Assembly (NCBI RefSeq): GCF_022048975.1 | Contig: NZ_JAKMHX010000038.1 | Span: 1 to 64,000, forward strand | Length of the DNA: 64,000 nt | Direction: 5' to 3' | Origin: Sporosarcina cyprini | GTDB taxonomy: Bacteria > Bacillota > Bacilli > Bacillales_A > Planococcaceae | Shown: in pieces, positions 27,153 to 36,386 of the stretch | Numbering within the stretch: the first letter of the stretch is position 1 | Layout of the letters: each line of letters starts with the position of its first letter | The notes under the pieces: generated by a model | Told to the model about the DNA's origin: nothing | Databases searched by the model: none | What the model saw: only the letters and a program-made list of their open reading frames with translations | Position numbers and translations under genes: made by a program

Positions 27153-28334
27153 TTAAAACCCCTTTACATATTCTCTGTACTCGTCCAGCTCTTTCTTGAG
27201 CCCTTCCATTGTGAATGAACGGAATTCTTCCATAATCGCTTTCGCTAATTCCGTTGCGATTACATGCTCTGCTACGACAGATGCAGCAGGAACTGCACAA
27301 GGATCAGAACGCTCAATTGTCGCGACAAACGGCTCTTTCGTTTCAATATCGACACTTTCAAGCGGTTTATATAATGTCGGAATTGGCTTCATCACGCCAC
27401 GAATGACGATCGGCATGCCAGTGGACATTCCGCCTTCCAAGCCGCCAAGACGATTAGATTTTCGGTAGTATCCCTCTTCCTCACTCCATGCGATTTCATC
27501 ATGCACTTCACTTCCTGGGATTTTCGCCATTTCGAAACCGAGACCGATTTCGACCCCTTTGAACGCATTGATGCTCATCATCGCACCGGCCAGCTTGCCA
27601 TCCAACTTCCTGTCGAATTGCACATAGCTTCCGATTCCAGGAGGACAGCCCTCGATGATTACCTCAACGACACCGCCAAGTGTATCTCCGCGTTCTTTAA
27701 TGGAATCAATTGCTTCCACCATCTTGATAGAAGCCGCTGGGTCTGCGCAGTAAACTGGATCATTTTCAACAATTTCACGGAGTTTATCAGCAGAAAGACC
27801 GGCATAAGCAGCAGGATTCGTAGTAACACCACCAATTTCAGTCACATGCGAAACGGTATGTATCCCGAGTTCACTTAAAAATTGTTTAGCGACTGCTCCG
27901 ACAGCTACGCGCATCGTCGTTTCACGGGCAGATGAGCGTTCCAAGACATTCCGCAAGTCCCGATGTCCGTATTTCATACCGCCAACAAGATCCGCATGGC
28001 CAGGGCGCGGCCGGGTGATACGGCGTTTAATATCACGCGGGTCCACATCTTCAGGCAAAGGCTCGATGCCCATAATGCCCGTCCAATGCTTCCAGTCATC
28101 ATTCACGACCGTCAATGTGACAGGTGAACCAAGCGTCTTCCCATGACGCACGCCTGATGAGATAACGACTTTATCTTTTTCTATTTGCATTCTGCGGCCG
28201 CGGCCATGCCCGCCTTGCCGCCTCTTCAATTCTTTATTGATCATTTCTTCATGCAATTCCATTTGGGCAGGAAGCCCTTCAATGATGGCCGTCAATTGCG
28301 GACCATGTGATTCACCAGCAGTAAAAAATCTCAT
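27153..28334 (-). CDS. aroC: Chorismate synthase
   Basis: This FMN-dependent enzyme makes chorismate from EPSP. The N terminus [15 protein letters not shown] and the later [12 protein letters not shown] and RPRPGHADL stretches are the family signatures. 393 aa with the ATG nine bases from GGAGG; a TTG two codons earlier is less likely. It is the first gene of the aromatic operon; the Bacillus subtilis name is aroF. Confidence 0.96.
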   Translation of the reverse strand: MRFFTAGESHGPQLTAIIEGLPAQMELHEEMINKELKRRQGGHGRGRRMQIEKDKVVISSGVRHGKTLGSPVTLTVVNDDWKHWTGIMGIEPLPEDVDPRDIKRRITRPRPGHADLVGGMKYGHRDLRNVLERSSARETTMRVAVGAVAKQFLSELGIHTVSHVTEIGGVTTNPAAYAGLSADKLREIVENDPVYCADPAASIKMVEAIDSIKERGDTLGGVVEVIIEGCPPGIGSYVQFDRKLDGKLAGAMMSINAFKGVEIGLGFEMAKIPGSEVHDEIAWSEEEGYYRKSNRLGGLEGGMSTGMPIVIRGVMKPIPTLYKPLESVDIETKEPFVATIERSDPCAVPAASVVAEHVIATELAKAIMEEFRSFTMEGLKKELDEYREYVKGF

Positions 28335-28383
28335 TTCCAAATTCCTCCTCAGCTAATCTAATCTCTGGATGATACAGTATCCG

Positions 28384-28392
28384 TTTATAGCA
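28384..28392 (-). promoter_or_regulatory. Extended -10 promoter for the aro operon
   Basis: Minus-strand TGCTATAAA fits an extended -10 (TG-N-TATAAT) with one mismatch, about 50 bases before the aroC start and just after the cheR terminator. I see no convincing -35, which is tolerable for an extended -10. Confidence 0.45.
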
Positions 28393-28431
28393 CTTTACCA
28401 AACGAAAGGTTTTTTGACTATAGGCTATTAT

Positions 28432-28458
28432 AAAAAAATATCCGGAAGAGTCCGGATA
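28432..28458 (-). terminator. Terminator after cheR
   Basis: An 8-bp perfect stem (TATCCGGA / TCCGGATA) with an AGAG loop, preceded on the + strand by seven A, which is the U-tract for minus-strand transcripts. It isolates cheR from the aro operon. Confidence 0.85.
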
Positions 28459-28497
28459 GGATGATATATTTTGAAGAAACTGAGCCATTTCGACCTT

Positions 28498-29268
28498 TTA
28501 TATTTTCTTGTAGAAAAACGTATCTTCCGATTCAAAATGGTATTTCGAAGGATTGAATATTTGTTCCGTACTTCCAACAAAGAGAATGCCGCCTGGCCGC
28601 AAAGCTTTGGAAAAGTTCATATAGATTTGATCCTTTGCTTCTTCCGTAAAGTAAATCATGACATTTCGACAGACAATCAAATCAAAATCAGAGCCGTATG
28701 TATCATTCAATAAATTATGTTGTTTGAAGGTGACCGTCCGTTTGATTTCATCTTTGACTTGATAATATTGTCCTTCATTCACAAAATAATTTTGCAGAAC
28801 CGGTTTAGGCACCTCTTTCAGCGAGCGATCGGAGTACAGACCGACTTTTGCTCGTTCCAGCACACCTTTATCCAAATCCGTTGCAAGAATGGAAATATCA
28901 GAACGCGGAACATGGCCGGACATGACCATCGCCAGCGAATACGGTTCTTCACCGGTAGAACAAGCTGCACTCCAAATCTTCAATTTCTTTTTATCTTGCA
29001 AGAGCATGGGAATGATCTTCTTATCCAGCACGTCCCATCTCTGCCCATTCCGATAAAACTCAGAAACATTGATGGTCATGCGATCCAGAAACTCATCCAG
29101 CAGCACATGATCCGTATGTATGGCTTGATAATAGTCGGAGAAATTCCGAAAACCTTTCTTCTCGTATAGCGAGGTGAGCCTTCTCTTCATCTGCGCCTCT
29201 TTATATAACGACAGATCAATGCCTGTCTTTCGTTTGATGTTCTTGATGAACTCATCATAATCCGCCAA
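28498..29268 (-). CDS. cheR: Chemotaxis protein methyltransferase CheR
   Basis: CheR methylates glutamates of chemoreceptors with S-adenosylmethionine. An N-terminal helical domain ([17 protein letters not shown]) precedes the methyltransferase fold with the SAM motif [17 protein letters not shown] start at a TTG with GGAGGG six bases upstream (256 aa, the Bacillus subtilis length) and not at the ATG six codons earlier, which has no ribosome site. A minus-strand TATAAT (plus 29298-29303) is about 30 bases upstream. No other chemotaxis gene is nearby, as in Bacillus subtilis. Confidence 0.93.
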   Translation of the reverse strand: MADYDEFIKNIKRKTGIDLSLYKEAQMKRRLTSLYEKKGFRNFSDYYQAIHTDHVLLDEFLDRMTINVSEFYRNGQRWDVLDKKIIPMLLQDKKKLKIWSAACSTGEEPYSLAMVMSGHVPRSDISILATDLDKGVLERAKVGLYSDRSLKEVPKPVLQNYFVNEGQYYQVKDEIKRTVTFKQHNLLNDTYGSDFDLIVCRNVMIYFTEEAKDQIYMNFSKALRPGGILFVGSTEQIFNPSKYHFESEDTFFYKKI

Positions 29269-29458
29269 CTGAGACCCTCCGTTCATAAGTTGTACCTATT
29301 ATATCGAAAAAGACGCCCGATATGTAGCAAATATTATTTATTTTATTGAAATGTTAACGCATGTGTCTAAACTTTTAACAGGTTTTATTTGTGCTAGGTG
29401 GTGGGAGCTGAACTGGGTGCAGCTATTTGCTGAAAGAAACTCCGGGTTACCGTGGTGT

Positions 29459-29603
29459 GCGCCAAATAAAGGAGAAATGGCGCCAAATTATGTTGGCAAT
29501 GCGCCAAAATAATCTGGATAGTCGCCAAATACTGATGGAATGCGCCAAATAAATCGGATAGACGCCAAATAGTGTTGGCGATGCGCCAAAATACTCTGAG
29601 ATC
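29459..29603. repeat. Short-period tandem repeat array B (core GCGCCAAA)
   Basis: Seven units start at 29459, 29480, 29501, 29522, 29542, 29562 and 29583, so the period is 20-21 bp. The core GCGCCAAA(T/A) is kept (first base varies) and the second half of each unit is nearly free. Units 2 and 6 contain a small inverted repeat, CGCCAA with TTGGCR. There is no protein frame. Confidence 0.8.
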
Positions 29604-29692
29604 ACTAGGGATGGAATCCCAATATGAGGATTAATTAACTGAGTTGGCTGGCGATAAGTGATTGATTGAAATGAGTTACAGTATTTTCCACC

Positions 29693-30048
29693 GAACGCCA
29701 GTTAAAGGAACGAACACCAGATTATCTCGCTGAACGCCAGATTATCTCGCTGAACGCCAGTTAAACGAAATGAACGCCAGATTATCTCGCTGAACGCCAG
29801 TAAAGCGAAACGAACGCCAGATTATCTCGCTGAACGCCAGTTAAACGAAACGAACGCCAGATTATCCCGCTGAACGCCAGTTAAACGAAATGAACGCCAG
29901 ATTATCTCGCTGAACGCCAGTTAAACGAAACGAACGCCAGACTATCCCGCTGAACGCCAGTATAGCGAGACGAACGCCAATAACTCGAGTTGAACGCCAT
30001 TAACTCCGGCTGAACGCCAATAAAGCGAAACGAACGTCAGAATAGAAC
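29693..30048. repeat. Tandem repeat array C (core GAACGCCAG, exact 20-bp period)
   Basis: Eighteen units are visible. From 29712 to 30032 every unit starts exactly 20 bases after the last; only the first interval is 19. The core is GAACGCCAG. The variable half is mostly one of two alternating kinds, ATTATCTCGCT or TTAAACGAAAC, making a 40-bp composite. The last four units have diverged. ATTATCT lies in the odd palindrome AGATTATCT and TTAAAC in GTTAAAC. It is not CRISPR: there are no unique spacers. Confidence 0.9.
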
Positions 30049-30111
30049 AACCATCACCCCCCGATATACCTCGCACATACACTAGATCCATCGCCCGCCT
30101 CAAAATCGAGT

Positions 30112-30154
30112 AATCAAAAAAACAGCCATAGCGCAATAAGCGCGAGGCTGTTTT
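30112..30154 (-). terminator. Terminator after ndk
   Basis: AAAACAGCC pairs with GGCTGTTTT around an 18-nt loop that itself holds GCGC pairs; an A-run on the + strand side supplies the U-tract. It starts ten bases after the ndk stop. Confidence 0.85.
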
Positions 30155-30164
30155 AGAAGAGTAA

Positions 30165-30611
30165 TTAGTTGATCCAGCTAGTCATGGATTTGTCGTAAGA
30201 AACTAGCTCTTCGTCTTTGAAGAACAAGCCGATTTCACGGACAGCAGATTCTGGTGAATCAGAACCGTGGATGATGTTTTTGCCGACTGTTACTGCGAAG
30301 TCGCCGCGAACTGTTCCTGGTGCAGATTCTTTCGGGTTTGTAGCACCCATCATAAGACGAGCTGTAGAGATGACGTTTTCGCCTTCCCATACCATTGCGA
30401 AAACTGGGCCAGAAGTGATGAAGTCAACTAGTTCGCCGAAGAATGGGCGCTCTTTGTGTTCTCCGTAATGTTGTTCAGCAAGCTCTTGTGAAATTTGCAT
30501 AAGTTTACCGCCGACCAATGTGAAGCCTTTCTTTTCGAAACGGCTGACGATTTCACCGATTAGATTACGTTGTACGCCATCAGGCTTAACCATTAAAAAT
30601 GTTCTTTCCAT
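30165..30611 (-). CDS. ndk: Nucleoside diphosphate kinase
   Basis: Ndk balances nucleoside triphosphates by phosphotransfer from ATP through a histidine. The active-site His115 lies in [24 protein letters not shown] and the [10 protein letters not shown] stretch are typical. 148 aa from the ATG with AAAGGAG eight bases upstream; 24 in-frame codons before it have no ribosome site and no family likeness. It follows hepT, as in Bacillus subtilis. Confidence 0.96.
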   Translation of the reverse strand: MERTFLMVKPDGVQRNLIGEIVSRFEKKGFTLVGGKLMQISQELAEQHYGEHKERPFFGELVDFITSGPVFAMVWEGENVISTARLMMGATNPKESAPGTVRGDFAVTVGKNIIHGSDSPESAVREIGLFFKDEELVSYDKSMTSWIN

Positions 30612-30698
30612 TGATAACACTCCTTTGTGTATGTATCGGATTTTCTCCTTACTGATCGTACCACCACGATCACAATCTTTCAACTGCCAGCATAATTG

Positions 30699-31673
30699 TC
30701 AATAATTTCTCTTTCCTATGAAGGCGGCGATTTGAAGCAAAGCTTTCTTGGCATCCCCGTCTGGCAATGCTTCCAGCTCAGCTACAGCCTTCGATAGATA
30801 CCTATCGCTGATGGCTTGCGCTTTCTCGATTGCTCCGGAATTTCGGATATAAGAAAGCATTTCGCCTCGTTCAGGTTCGGTCAACGAGCCGTCAAACGAT
30901 TTCAGCATATATGGTTTGAAATCCGGATCATCTTTTATGTATAGGATCGGCAAGGTGACATGGCCGTTCATCAGGTCGCTTCCGGCCGGTTTGCCCAGCT
31001 GCTCGTCGGTAGCGGTGATGTCCAGAATGTCATCTACGATTTGATAGGCCATCCCGGCAAAGTAGCCGAAACGGCGCATTTTCCTTACGAGAGAAGAATC
31101 CGCACCAGACACGAGCGCCCCCAATTCACAACTTGAGGAGAGCAGCAGTGCTGTTTTCCTTTTGATGCGTCGCAAATAGTCACGCAATGATTGATCTAAT
31201 TTTTGCTGGTAATCAATTTGAATGATCTCGCCTTTGCAAATTTCCAGCATCGTTTCGGCCAACAGACGGTGTACGCCTGCATGCTCGATTTCACCGATGG
31301 AAATGAGCGCTTTTGAAAAGATGAAATCTCCAGTGTACATGGCGATCCGATTATCCCATTTAGATTTCACCGTCTCAAAACCGCGTCGCATGTCGGAATT
31401 ATCAATGACATCGTCATGGACAAGCGAGGCCATATGAATCAACTCAAGTGAAACGGCCACTTTTGAAACACGCTCCAATGAGTAATCGCCGAATTTGGAT
31501 GCAAGGATGACAAAAATCGGCCGGATTCGCTTGCCACCTGCCCGTAACAGGTGGAGGGACGCTTGCCTGATAATCGGCGAAGAGGAATCGACGGATTTCT
31601 CAAGTTCCTTTTCTATATAAGCGAGATCCTTCCGGAAGTCTGCATAAAGCGATAATAACTTCAATTTCTCCAA
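30699..31673 (-). CDS. hepT: Heptaprenyl diphosphate synthase component II
   Basis: This is the catalytic subunit that makes the C35 side chain of menaquinone-7 together with HepS. Both aspartate-rich motifs are present: HDDVID at 86-91 and DDILD at 214-218, plus GGKRIRP. I start at TTG, with AGGGAAGG eight bases upstream, giving 324 aa and an N terminus like the Geobacillus enzyme. An ATG eight codons earlier overlaps the menG stop (TAATG) but lacks a ribosome site. Confidence 0.93.
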   Translation of the reverse strand: MEKLKLLSLYADFRKDLAYIEKELEKSVDSSSPIIRQASLHLLRAGGKRIRPIFVILASKFGDYSLERVSKVAVSLELIHMASLVHDDVIDNSDMRRGFETVKSKWDNRIAMYTGDFIFSKALISIGEIEHAGVHRLLAETMLEICKGEIIQIDYQQKLDQSLRDYLRRIKRKTALLLSSSCELGALVSGADSSLVRKMRRFGYFAGMAYQIVDDILDITATDEQLGKPAGSDLMNGHVTLPILYIKDDPDFKPYMLKSFDGSLTEPERGEMLSYIRNSGAIEKAQAISDRYLSKAVAELEALPDGDAKKALLQIAAFIGKRNY

Positions 31674-31696
31674 AACGATTACCTTCCCTGCACTCA

Positions 31697-32392
31697 TTAT
31701 TTATAGGCGATATGTCCTGCAGCGGCACCACCGCTATATTTTTTATATGAAACTTCCCTAAATCCGGCATCGACAAATAGCTGTGCAAGCTCTTTTACGC
31801 CCGGGAAATCATCTGCCGACTCCTGCAGCCATGAGTATTCATTGTAGCTTTTCGCGAACAATTTGCCGAGCATCGGCATGATCGCTTTAAAATAAAATCG
31901 GAATACTTGGCGGTATACCGGAATTTCGGACTGTGACGTCTCCAGGCATGCTGCCATGCCGCCGGGTTTCAGCACACGTCTCATTTCGGCCAGCACCGTT
32001 GGATAATCAGGCACATTGCGCAAACCGAATCCAATTGTCACATAATCGAAAGTATTATCGGGAAAAGGCAGCTGCATTGCGTTGCCATGCAGCAATTGGA
32101 TCGTTGGATAATGATCTACTTTCGGTTTGGCATTTGCCAGCATGCCTTCACTGAAATCCAAACCGATGACTTGTCCGTTCGGACCCGCCGCCTCTGCTAA
32201 GGCAATGGTCCAGTCAGCTGTACCGCAGCAAACATCTAAAGCCGCGGAGCCCGGTTCAACATTCATGCGTGCCATGATGTCCTGGCGCCATTTTTTATGT
32301 TGGTTGAAACTAATGACCGAATTCATCTTGTCATATTCGCCCGAAATTTTTTCAAATACATGATGCACTTTTTGTTCCTTTGATGTCGTCAC
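31697..32392 (-). CDS. menG: Demethylmenaquinone methyltransferase
   Basis: It adds the last methyl group to menaquinone using S-adenosylmethionine (family UbiE/MenG; also called menH in Bacillus subtilis). The 231-aa protein has the SAM loop [14 protein letters not shown] and the later GFGLRNVPD motif. The start codon is GTG; the AGGAG at the end of hepS is about 12 bases upstream. It lies between the two heptaprenyl synthase subunits, all for menaquinone. Confidence 0.94.
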   Translation of the reverse strand: MTTSKEQKVHHVFEKISGEYDKMNSVISFNQHKKWRQDIMARMNVEPGSAALDVCCGTADWTIALAEAAGPNGQVIGLDFSEGMLANAKPKVDHYPTIQLLHGNAMQLPFPDNTFDYVTIGFGLRNVPDYPTVLAEMRRVLKPGGMAACLETSQSEIPVYRQVFRFYFKAIMPMLGKLFAKSYNEYSWLQESADDFPGVKELAQLFVDAGFREVSYKKYSGGAAAGHIAYK

Positions 32393-32399
32393 TCGTCAT

Positions 32400-33143
32400 T
32401 CATCTCCTATTCGAATCGGCATGCTCAGCGAAAGGAATTATCATTTCGGTTATTTTATTTTTTAAGGATATGGAGAGGAAAGATGCATTTTCCAGCGCTT
32501 GCTCTGCCCGTTGAATCAATTCACTATAGGCACGCTCCATATCCGGCTCATGTATATTTTGGCCGATTACCCGTTCCTGAACACCGACTGTTCCGCTTAG
32601 TCGCTCTCCAATCCATACTAGCGGCAAGACCAATTTTGCGATTTCCATATATGCAGTAAAACCATATCGTTGATAAAAATCAATTATACAACCCGCTTCA
32701 ATGATTGCGATCTTGTGGATCACTTGATCCGAGCCGACGGGCGGTTTTTTCATCATATTCGTCTTCGTTTCATTAATCAGGCCGATTGTACCAGACAACG
32801 ATCTAATAAACGGAAAATCCGGAAGTGATGCAAGTAAACGGTAATAGATGCCGCTAAAATGATCTCCGGAAAGCACGAGCAGCTGCTGGCTTTTCGGCGT
32901 CGCATCCATAACATCAATCCGATCGTGTACATCAAATGCTGCATGGACCGCTCCTACCGCAATTGCCGATGTTTGGAGATGACTGGACCACGCCTCTCCG
33001 TTCAACAGAGGGAGCAACAGGAAAAATGCTTTTTTTTCATCTACTATCGTTCCAGAAAAATGTCGATAGACAGTCGGTTCGTAGATGGATTGTTCAACTT
33101 CGTTTACATATTCTTTTACATATTGCATGTCTGCTCTTTCCAT
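32400..33143 (-). CDS. hepS: Heptaprenyl diphosphate synthase component I
   Basis: HepS is the non-catalytic partner that sets chain length with HepT. It is a helical protein without aspartate-rich motifs and is recognised by the stretch EAWSSHLQTSAIAVGAVHAA and by its place before menG. I use the ATG with GGAG eight bases upstream (247 aa); an ATG six codons earlier has no site. It follows mtrB, the Bacillus order. Confidence 0.9.
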   Translation of the reverse strand: MERADMQYVKEYVNEVEQSIYEPTVYRHFSGTIVDEKKAFFLLLPLLNGEAWSSHLQTSAIAVGAVHAAFDVHDRIDVMDATPKSQQLLVLSGDHFSGIYYRLLASLPDFPFIRSLSGTIGLINETKTNMMKKPPVGSDQVIHKIAIIEAGCIIDFYQRYGFTAYMEIAKLVLPLVWIGERLSGTVGVQERVIGQNIHEPDMERAYSELIQRAEQALENASFLSISLKNKITEMIIPFAEHADSNRR

Positions 33144-33191
33144 CTTCGAATCTCCATTCATAGACGGTCGTGCGAATCAGTCAAGTCTAAT

Positions 33192-33413
33192 TCACTCTTT
33201 CCCCTCACTGGATACAACTCCGTGTGCTGAATGAATTTCGGCTTTCCCGCGAATTTTCATTGCCGACGTATGTTCGGTGAATTGTGCAATCATCACTTCA
33301 CCTTTGTCGAGTTTCTCCGTATGGTGAAACTTCGTATCGTTCCCCCTCGTCAGACCAATGACGTTCACACCGTCCTCTTTCGCTTTTATGATAATAAAGT
33401 CAGGCTGCGTCAT
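33192..33413 (-). CDS. mtrB: trp RNA-binding attenuation protein (TRAP)
   Basis: TRAP forms an 11-subunit ring that, with tryptophan, binds (G/U)AG repeats in leader RNAs of trp genes. The sequence follows the Bacillus subtilis protein closely: [24 protein letters not shown] and [12 protein letters not shown]. The RNA-contacting residues correspond to Lys34, Lys53 and Arg55. I start at the ATG with GGGAG upstream (73 aa); an ATG five codons earlier would lie in front of that site. The trp genes themselves are not in this window. Confidence 0.94.
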   Translation of the reverse strand: MTQPDFIIIKAKEDGVNVIGLTRGNDTKFHHTEKLDKGEVMIAQFTEHTSAMKIRGKAEIHSAHGVVSSEGKE

Positions 33414-33476
33414 ATTACCACTCCCCATTCATGTAAGGTATATCATATCATACAAACAAAGTGTACCGCAAAGGCG

Positions 33477-34046
33477 TCAAACCGATTTGATCAGTGACAG
33501 AATTTCGGCTCTTTTCACATCATCATGTTCGTAAATACCTTTTGCCACGGTCGTAACTGTCTTAGCACCCGGCTTTTTAATGCCGCGCATCGTCATGCAC
33601 ATATGTTCCGCTTCGATAATGACGTACACCCCGATCGGATTCAGCATTTCCATCATAGCGTTTGCCACAGTTGATGTAATTCTTTCCTGGAGCTGCGGTC
33701 TTCTGGCTGTCGTTTCTACCGCACGGGCCAGTTTGCTTAACCCTGCGACAACTCCATTTCTAGGTATGTATGCGATATGGGCATGTCCGAAAAACGGAAC
33801 AAGATGATGCTCGCACATCGAGTGAAAAGGAATGTCTTTCACTAACACGACTTCATCATGGTTTTCATGGAATACAGTTTCAAAATATTGTCTCGGATCT
33901 TTATTCAGACCTTCAAAAACTTCGGCATACATTTTGGCCACCCGTTTAGGTGTCTCCAGTAGCCCTTCACGAGAAGGATCTTCACCGATTGCTTCCAGGA
34001 TCATCGTCACAGCATTTTCTATTTTTTCGTGATCCACTTCCCTCAT
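33477..34046 (-). CDS. folE: GTP cyclohydrolase I
   Basis: FolE makes dihydroneopterin triphosphate from GTP for folate. The zinc ligands are Cys78 and His81 in MCEHHLVPF and Cys150 in EHMCMTMRG. 189 aa from the ATG nine bases after GAGGAGG; other in-frame starts lie within that site. It precedes mtrB, the pair called mtrA-mtrB in Bacillus subtilis. A terminator separates it from hbs. Confidence 0.95.
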   Translation of the reverse strand: MREVDHEKIENAVTMILEAIGEDPSREGLLETPKRVAKMYAEVFEGLNKDPRQYFETVFHENHDEVVLVKDIPFHSMCEHHLVPFFGHAHIAYIPRNGVVAGLSKLARAVETTARRPQLQERITSTVANAMMEMLNPIGVYVIIEAEHMCMTMRGIKKPGAKTVTTVAKGIYEHDDVKRAEILSLIKSV

Positions 34047-34155
34047 ACTACGCATCCTCCTCAACACAAACTAATACTTCCCTTAAAAGATAGTAGCATA
34101 CTACCTCATTTCCGTACAGTTCAGGGTTTCATCGAAAATACGAAGACAGACACAT

Positions 34156-34207
34156 AAAAGGAGCCCGTCCTTTTTGCTCGCTGAACGAGCAGAAGGAACG
34201 GACTCCT
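34156..34207 (-). terminator. Terminator after hbs
   Basis: A long imperfect stem from AGGAG to CTCCT with the inner perfect pair GCTCG/CGAGC and a short loop; T-rich on the minus-strand side. It begins about 15 bases after the hbs stop codon. Confidence 0.85.
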
Positions 34208-34222
34208 ATGTAAACTAAAAGA

Positions 34223-34495
34223 TCACTTTACAGCGTCTTTAAGTGCTTTACCTGCTTTGAATGCAGGAACTTTGCTTGCTGCGATTTCGATTTCTTCACC
34301 AGATTGTGGGTTACGGCCTTTACGAGCTGCACGCTCACGCACTTCGAAGTTACCAAAACCGATCAATTGTACCTTATCACCTTTTGCAAGTGCCGATTGG
34401 ATTGTATCGAATACAGCTTCCACTGCCTTAGTAGCATCCTTTTTCGTCAAACCTGCAGTTTCAGCAACTGAGTTGATCAATTCTGTCTTATTCAC
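34223..34495 (-). CDS. hbs: DNA-binding protein HU
   Basis: HU is an abundant nucleoid protein that binds and bends DNA as a dimer. The beta-arm signature [19 protein letters not shown] is clear. The start is a GTG eight bases after AGGAGG, giving MNKTELIN as in Bacillus subtilis HBsu (90 aa); a GTG three codons earlier overlaps the ribosome site itself. It is monocistronic between two terminators. Confidence 0.96.
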   Translation of the reverse strand: MNKTELINSVAETAGLTKKDATKAVEAVFDTIQSALAKGDKVQLIGFGNFEVRERAARKGRNPQSGEEIEIAASKVPAFKAGKALKDAVK

Positions 34496-34825
34496 TCTAT
34501 TCACCTCCTCTCAAAGGAAATGTAATTGCTTGTCCAGCTCCAGGTGGCAACTGTAAAGGTCCGTTGACAATAAACATCCGGAATAAAGCGCCTTCAATTT
34601 ATATAACGCCTGTCACAGCAAAACGCCGCCCTCCGCTTTTCTTTCAACACTGTAAAAAGAGTAACATACTAAAAACCGCGGTGCAACAATATTCTTAGCC
34701 TGATCCCGCTACTTTCGGATAAATTGTCCAAAATAGCAAAAAGACCCGTGAGAAACGGATCTTTTTACATCATTTTGTATGTTTTTCCCAATTAAAAACG
34801 TTAGTATTCAGCATTTTCCTTCATG
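34496..34825. other. Gene-free interval upstream of hbs
   Basis: This 330-base stretch holds the hbs leader and promoter region and the spoIVA terminator (34738-34766). I could not choose a promoter with confidence; several partial TTG/TAT pairs exist. No frame or repeat is evident. Confidence 0.6.
34738..34766 (-). terminator. Terminator after spoIVA
   Basis: Minus-strand AAAAAGATCCGT pairs with ACGGGTCTTTTT (one wobble) around a TTCTC loop, and the stem ends in the T-run. Confidence 0.85.
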
Positions 34826-36304
34826 TTAGACGATAAATGTAATCATGCCCTTGTTTCCATTATTGACCATCTGCTCAATCGTTTCCCGCAGTCGTTTTCT
34901 GGCATTAGGCGGAACTGAGGAAGTTTTGAATCGGATGCTTTCCTTCATTACCTCATGGAGAGGGGTTCCAAATAACTGTGTTTGCCACAGGGCATCCCGG
35001 TCGTGCAAATAGGCGTTCTTCAGTTCCTTGAGCAAATGATGGCTATGGAACTCAGATCCAATTAACGGGGAGAACTCAGCGTCCATATCTATACGGATAA
35101 TATGGAGCGAAGGCGCGGATGCTCTCATCCGTACCCCATAGAAATTATCCTGTTTGATCAATTCCGGTGGAGACGGCTGGAAGTCGGCAATGGTTGGTAG
35201 CGCAACACCATATCCTGTCTGTTTGGCTGTCTCGATTGCCTCTGCATACATATCGTAAGATTTTTTTGCTTTCACTGCATCCTGCACGAAGACAAGCCAA
35301 TCCTTTTTCGTTCTCATTTCACGCTGCATAATTGATTCGCAAACTTCTTGGAATGCCTGTTCGTCCATTTCAATGTTAACAGTGGCCCGCCCTTTGCCTG
35401 CGTCGACTTCAACCACTTCCGCATGCCGCACATATTTTTCATCTTTCAGCCGTTCCGCCAGTTCTTGTACTTTACGAATCTTCGATACTTCTAGGAACCC
35501 TTCATTGATCACATTATCAATAGAGGAATTCAGCTCATGGTCTGCACCGAGCACATCCATCCAATCCGGCTTTTGTAAATCAATATGCGTAATTGGGAAC
35601 TCGAACAGCGCTTCCTTTAAAATCAGCTGAATCTCCTGGGCATTTAGCTGATCTGCACTAATTGCAATAACAGGAACGCCATGACGTTCAATTAATTGCT
35701 CTTTTAGAGCGACCGTCCGGTCATGTGCAGGCATTTTAGAATTCAATACAATGACGAATGGTTTTCCGATATCCTTTAGCTTCGCAACAATCTCTTCTTC
35801 TGCGACCTCTGCCGCAGCTCTGGGAATATTATTGACTGTCCCATCCGTTGTCACCAAAATGCCGATTGTTGAATGATCACGTATTACTTTATCCGTACCG
35901 ATCCGCGCAGCTTCCTCAAATGGAATCGGCTCATTATGCCATGGGGTATGGACGTATTTAGGCCCATCTTCATCCTCATACCCTCTTACGCCATCAATGA
36001 CATAGCCGACACAATCTGCTAACCTCACTTGAAATGTCAGTTCTCCATCCCCGATTGACACGGCTGTTCCCTGGGCAGGAACGAATTTCGGCTCTGATGT
36101 CATAATAATAGGGCCAGGAGAGCTTTGTGGCAACTCATCCTGTGCTCTCGCACGATCACCCGCATCGAGCATGTTCGGTATGACGACTTCTTCCATCACC
36201 CTTTTCACAAACGTCGATTTCCCCACACGAACAGGGCCGACCACTCCTATATAGATATCCCCATCCGTACGTCTAGCCAGATTTTCATACAACTCCTCTT
36301 TCAT
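34826..36304 (-). CDS. spoIVA: Stage IV sporulation protein A (spore coat basement ATPase)
   Basis: SpoIVA polymerises, using ATP, on the forespore surface to form the base of the coat and is found only in endospore formers. The 492-aa length matches. The Walker A-type loop is GPVRVGKS at 23-30, followed by a predicted GTPase-like core and the family C terminus that anchors to SpoVM. The ATG has AGGAGGG six bases upstream. A mother-cell type -10 lies about 30 bases upstream. Confidence 0.97.
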   Translation of the reverse strand: MKEELYENLARRTDGDIYIGVVGPVRVGKSTFVKRVMEEVVIPNMLDAGDRARAQDELPQSSPGPIIMTSEPKFVPAQGTAVSIGDGELTFQVRLADCVGYVIDGVRGYEDEDGPKYVHTPWHNEPIPFEEAARIGTDKVIRDHSTIGILVTTDGTVNNIPRAAAEVAEEEIVAKLKDIGKPFVIVLNSKMPAHDRTVALKEQLIERHGVPVIAISADQLNAQEIQLILKEALFEFPITHIDLQKPDWMDVLGADHELNSSIDNVINEGFLEVSKIRKVQELAERLKDEKYVRHAEVVEVDAGKGRATVNIEMDEQAFQEVCESIMQREMRTKKDWLVFVQDAVKAKKSYDMYAEAIETAKQTGYGVALPTIADFQPSPPELIKQDNFYGVRMRASAPSLHIIRIDMDAEFSPLIGSEFHSHHLLKELKNAYLHDRDALWQTQLFGTPLHEVMKESIRFKTSSVPPNARKRLRETIEQMVNNGNKGMITFIV

Positions 36305-36331
36305 ACGTAGCCCTCCTTTTTTTGCGCATTC

Positions 36332-36340
36332 TAGTTTATG
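36332..36340 (-). promoter_or_regulatory. Possible sporulation sigma (SigE-type) -10 for spoIVA
   Basis: Minus-strand CATAAACTA fits the CATA-N3-TA pattern shared by SigE and SigK -10 elements. spoIVA is a SigE gene in Bacillus subtilis. The -35 region is not convincing, so this rests on the -10 and position. Confidence 0.4.
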
Positions 36341-36380
36341 TAAAAGAAAAACGTTTCATGCTAAAAGCACGAAACGTTTT
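36341..36380 (-). terminator. Terminator after yphF
   Basis: AAAACGTTTCATGC pairs with GCACGAAACGTTTT (one mismatch as read on +, a wobble on -) around TAAAA; minus-strand T-run follows. It ends seven bases from the yphF stop. Confidence 0.85.
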
Positions 36381-36386
36381 ATCAAC

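Larger units (their letters stand above)
29269..30164. other. Gene-free 0.9-kb interval with two repeat arrays
   Basis: It holds the cheR promoter region (to about 29310), array B (29459-29603), array C (29693-30048) and the ndk terminator (30112-30154). The remaining parts (29310-29458 and 29604-29692) have no recognisable frame or structure. The frames that cross array C are interrupted or have no ribosome site and no family likeness. Confidence 0.75.

Noticed and set aside
29693-30048. CRISPR array
   Set aside because: Repeats are contiguous 20-bp units with only two kinds of variable half, so there are no unique spacers, and no cas gene is near.
29942-30136. Minus-strand frame of 64 codons across the end of array C
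   Set aside because: It is produced by the repeat units (20 bp is not a multiple of 3), has no ribosome site and resembles no protein.
34496-34737. Specific SigA promoters for hbs
   Set aside because: Several partial -35/-10 pairs exist, none clearly better than chance in AT-rich DNA.
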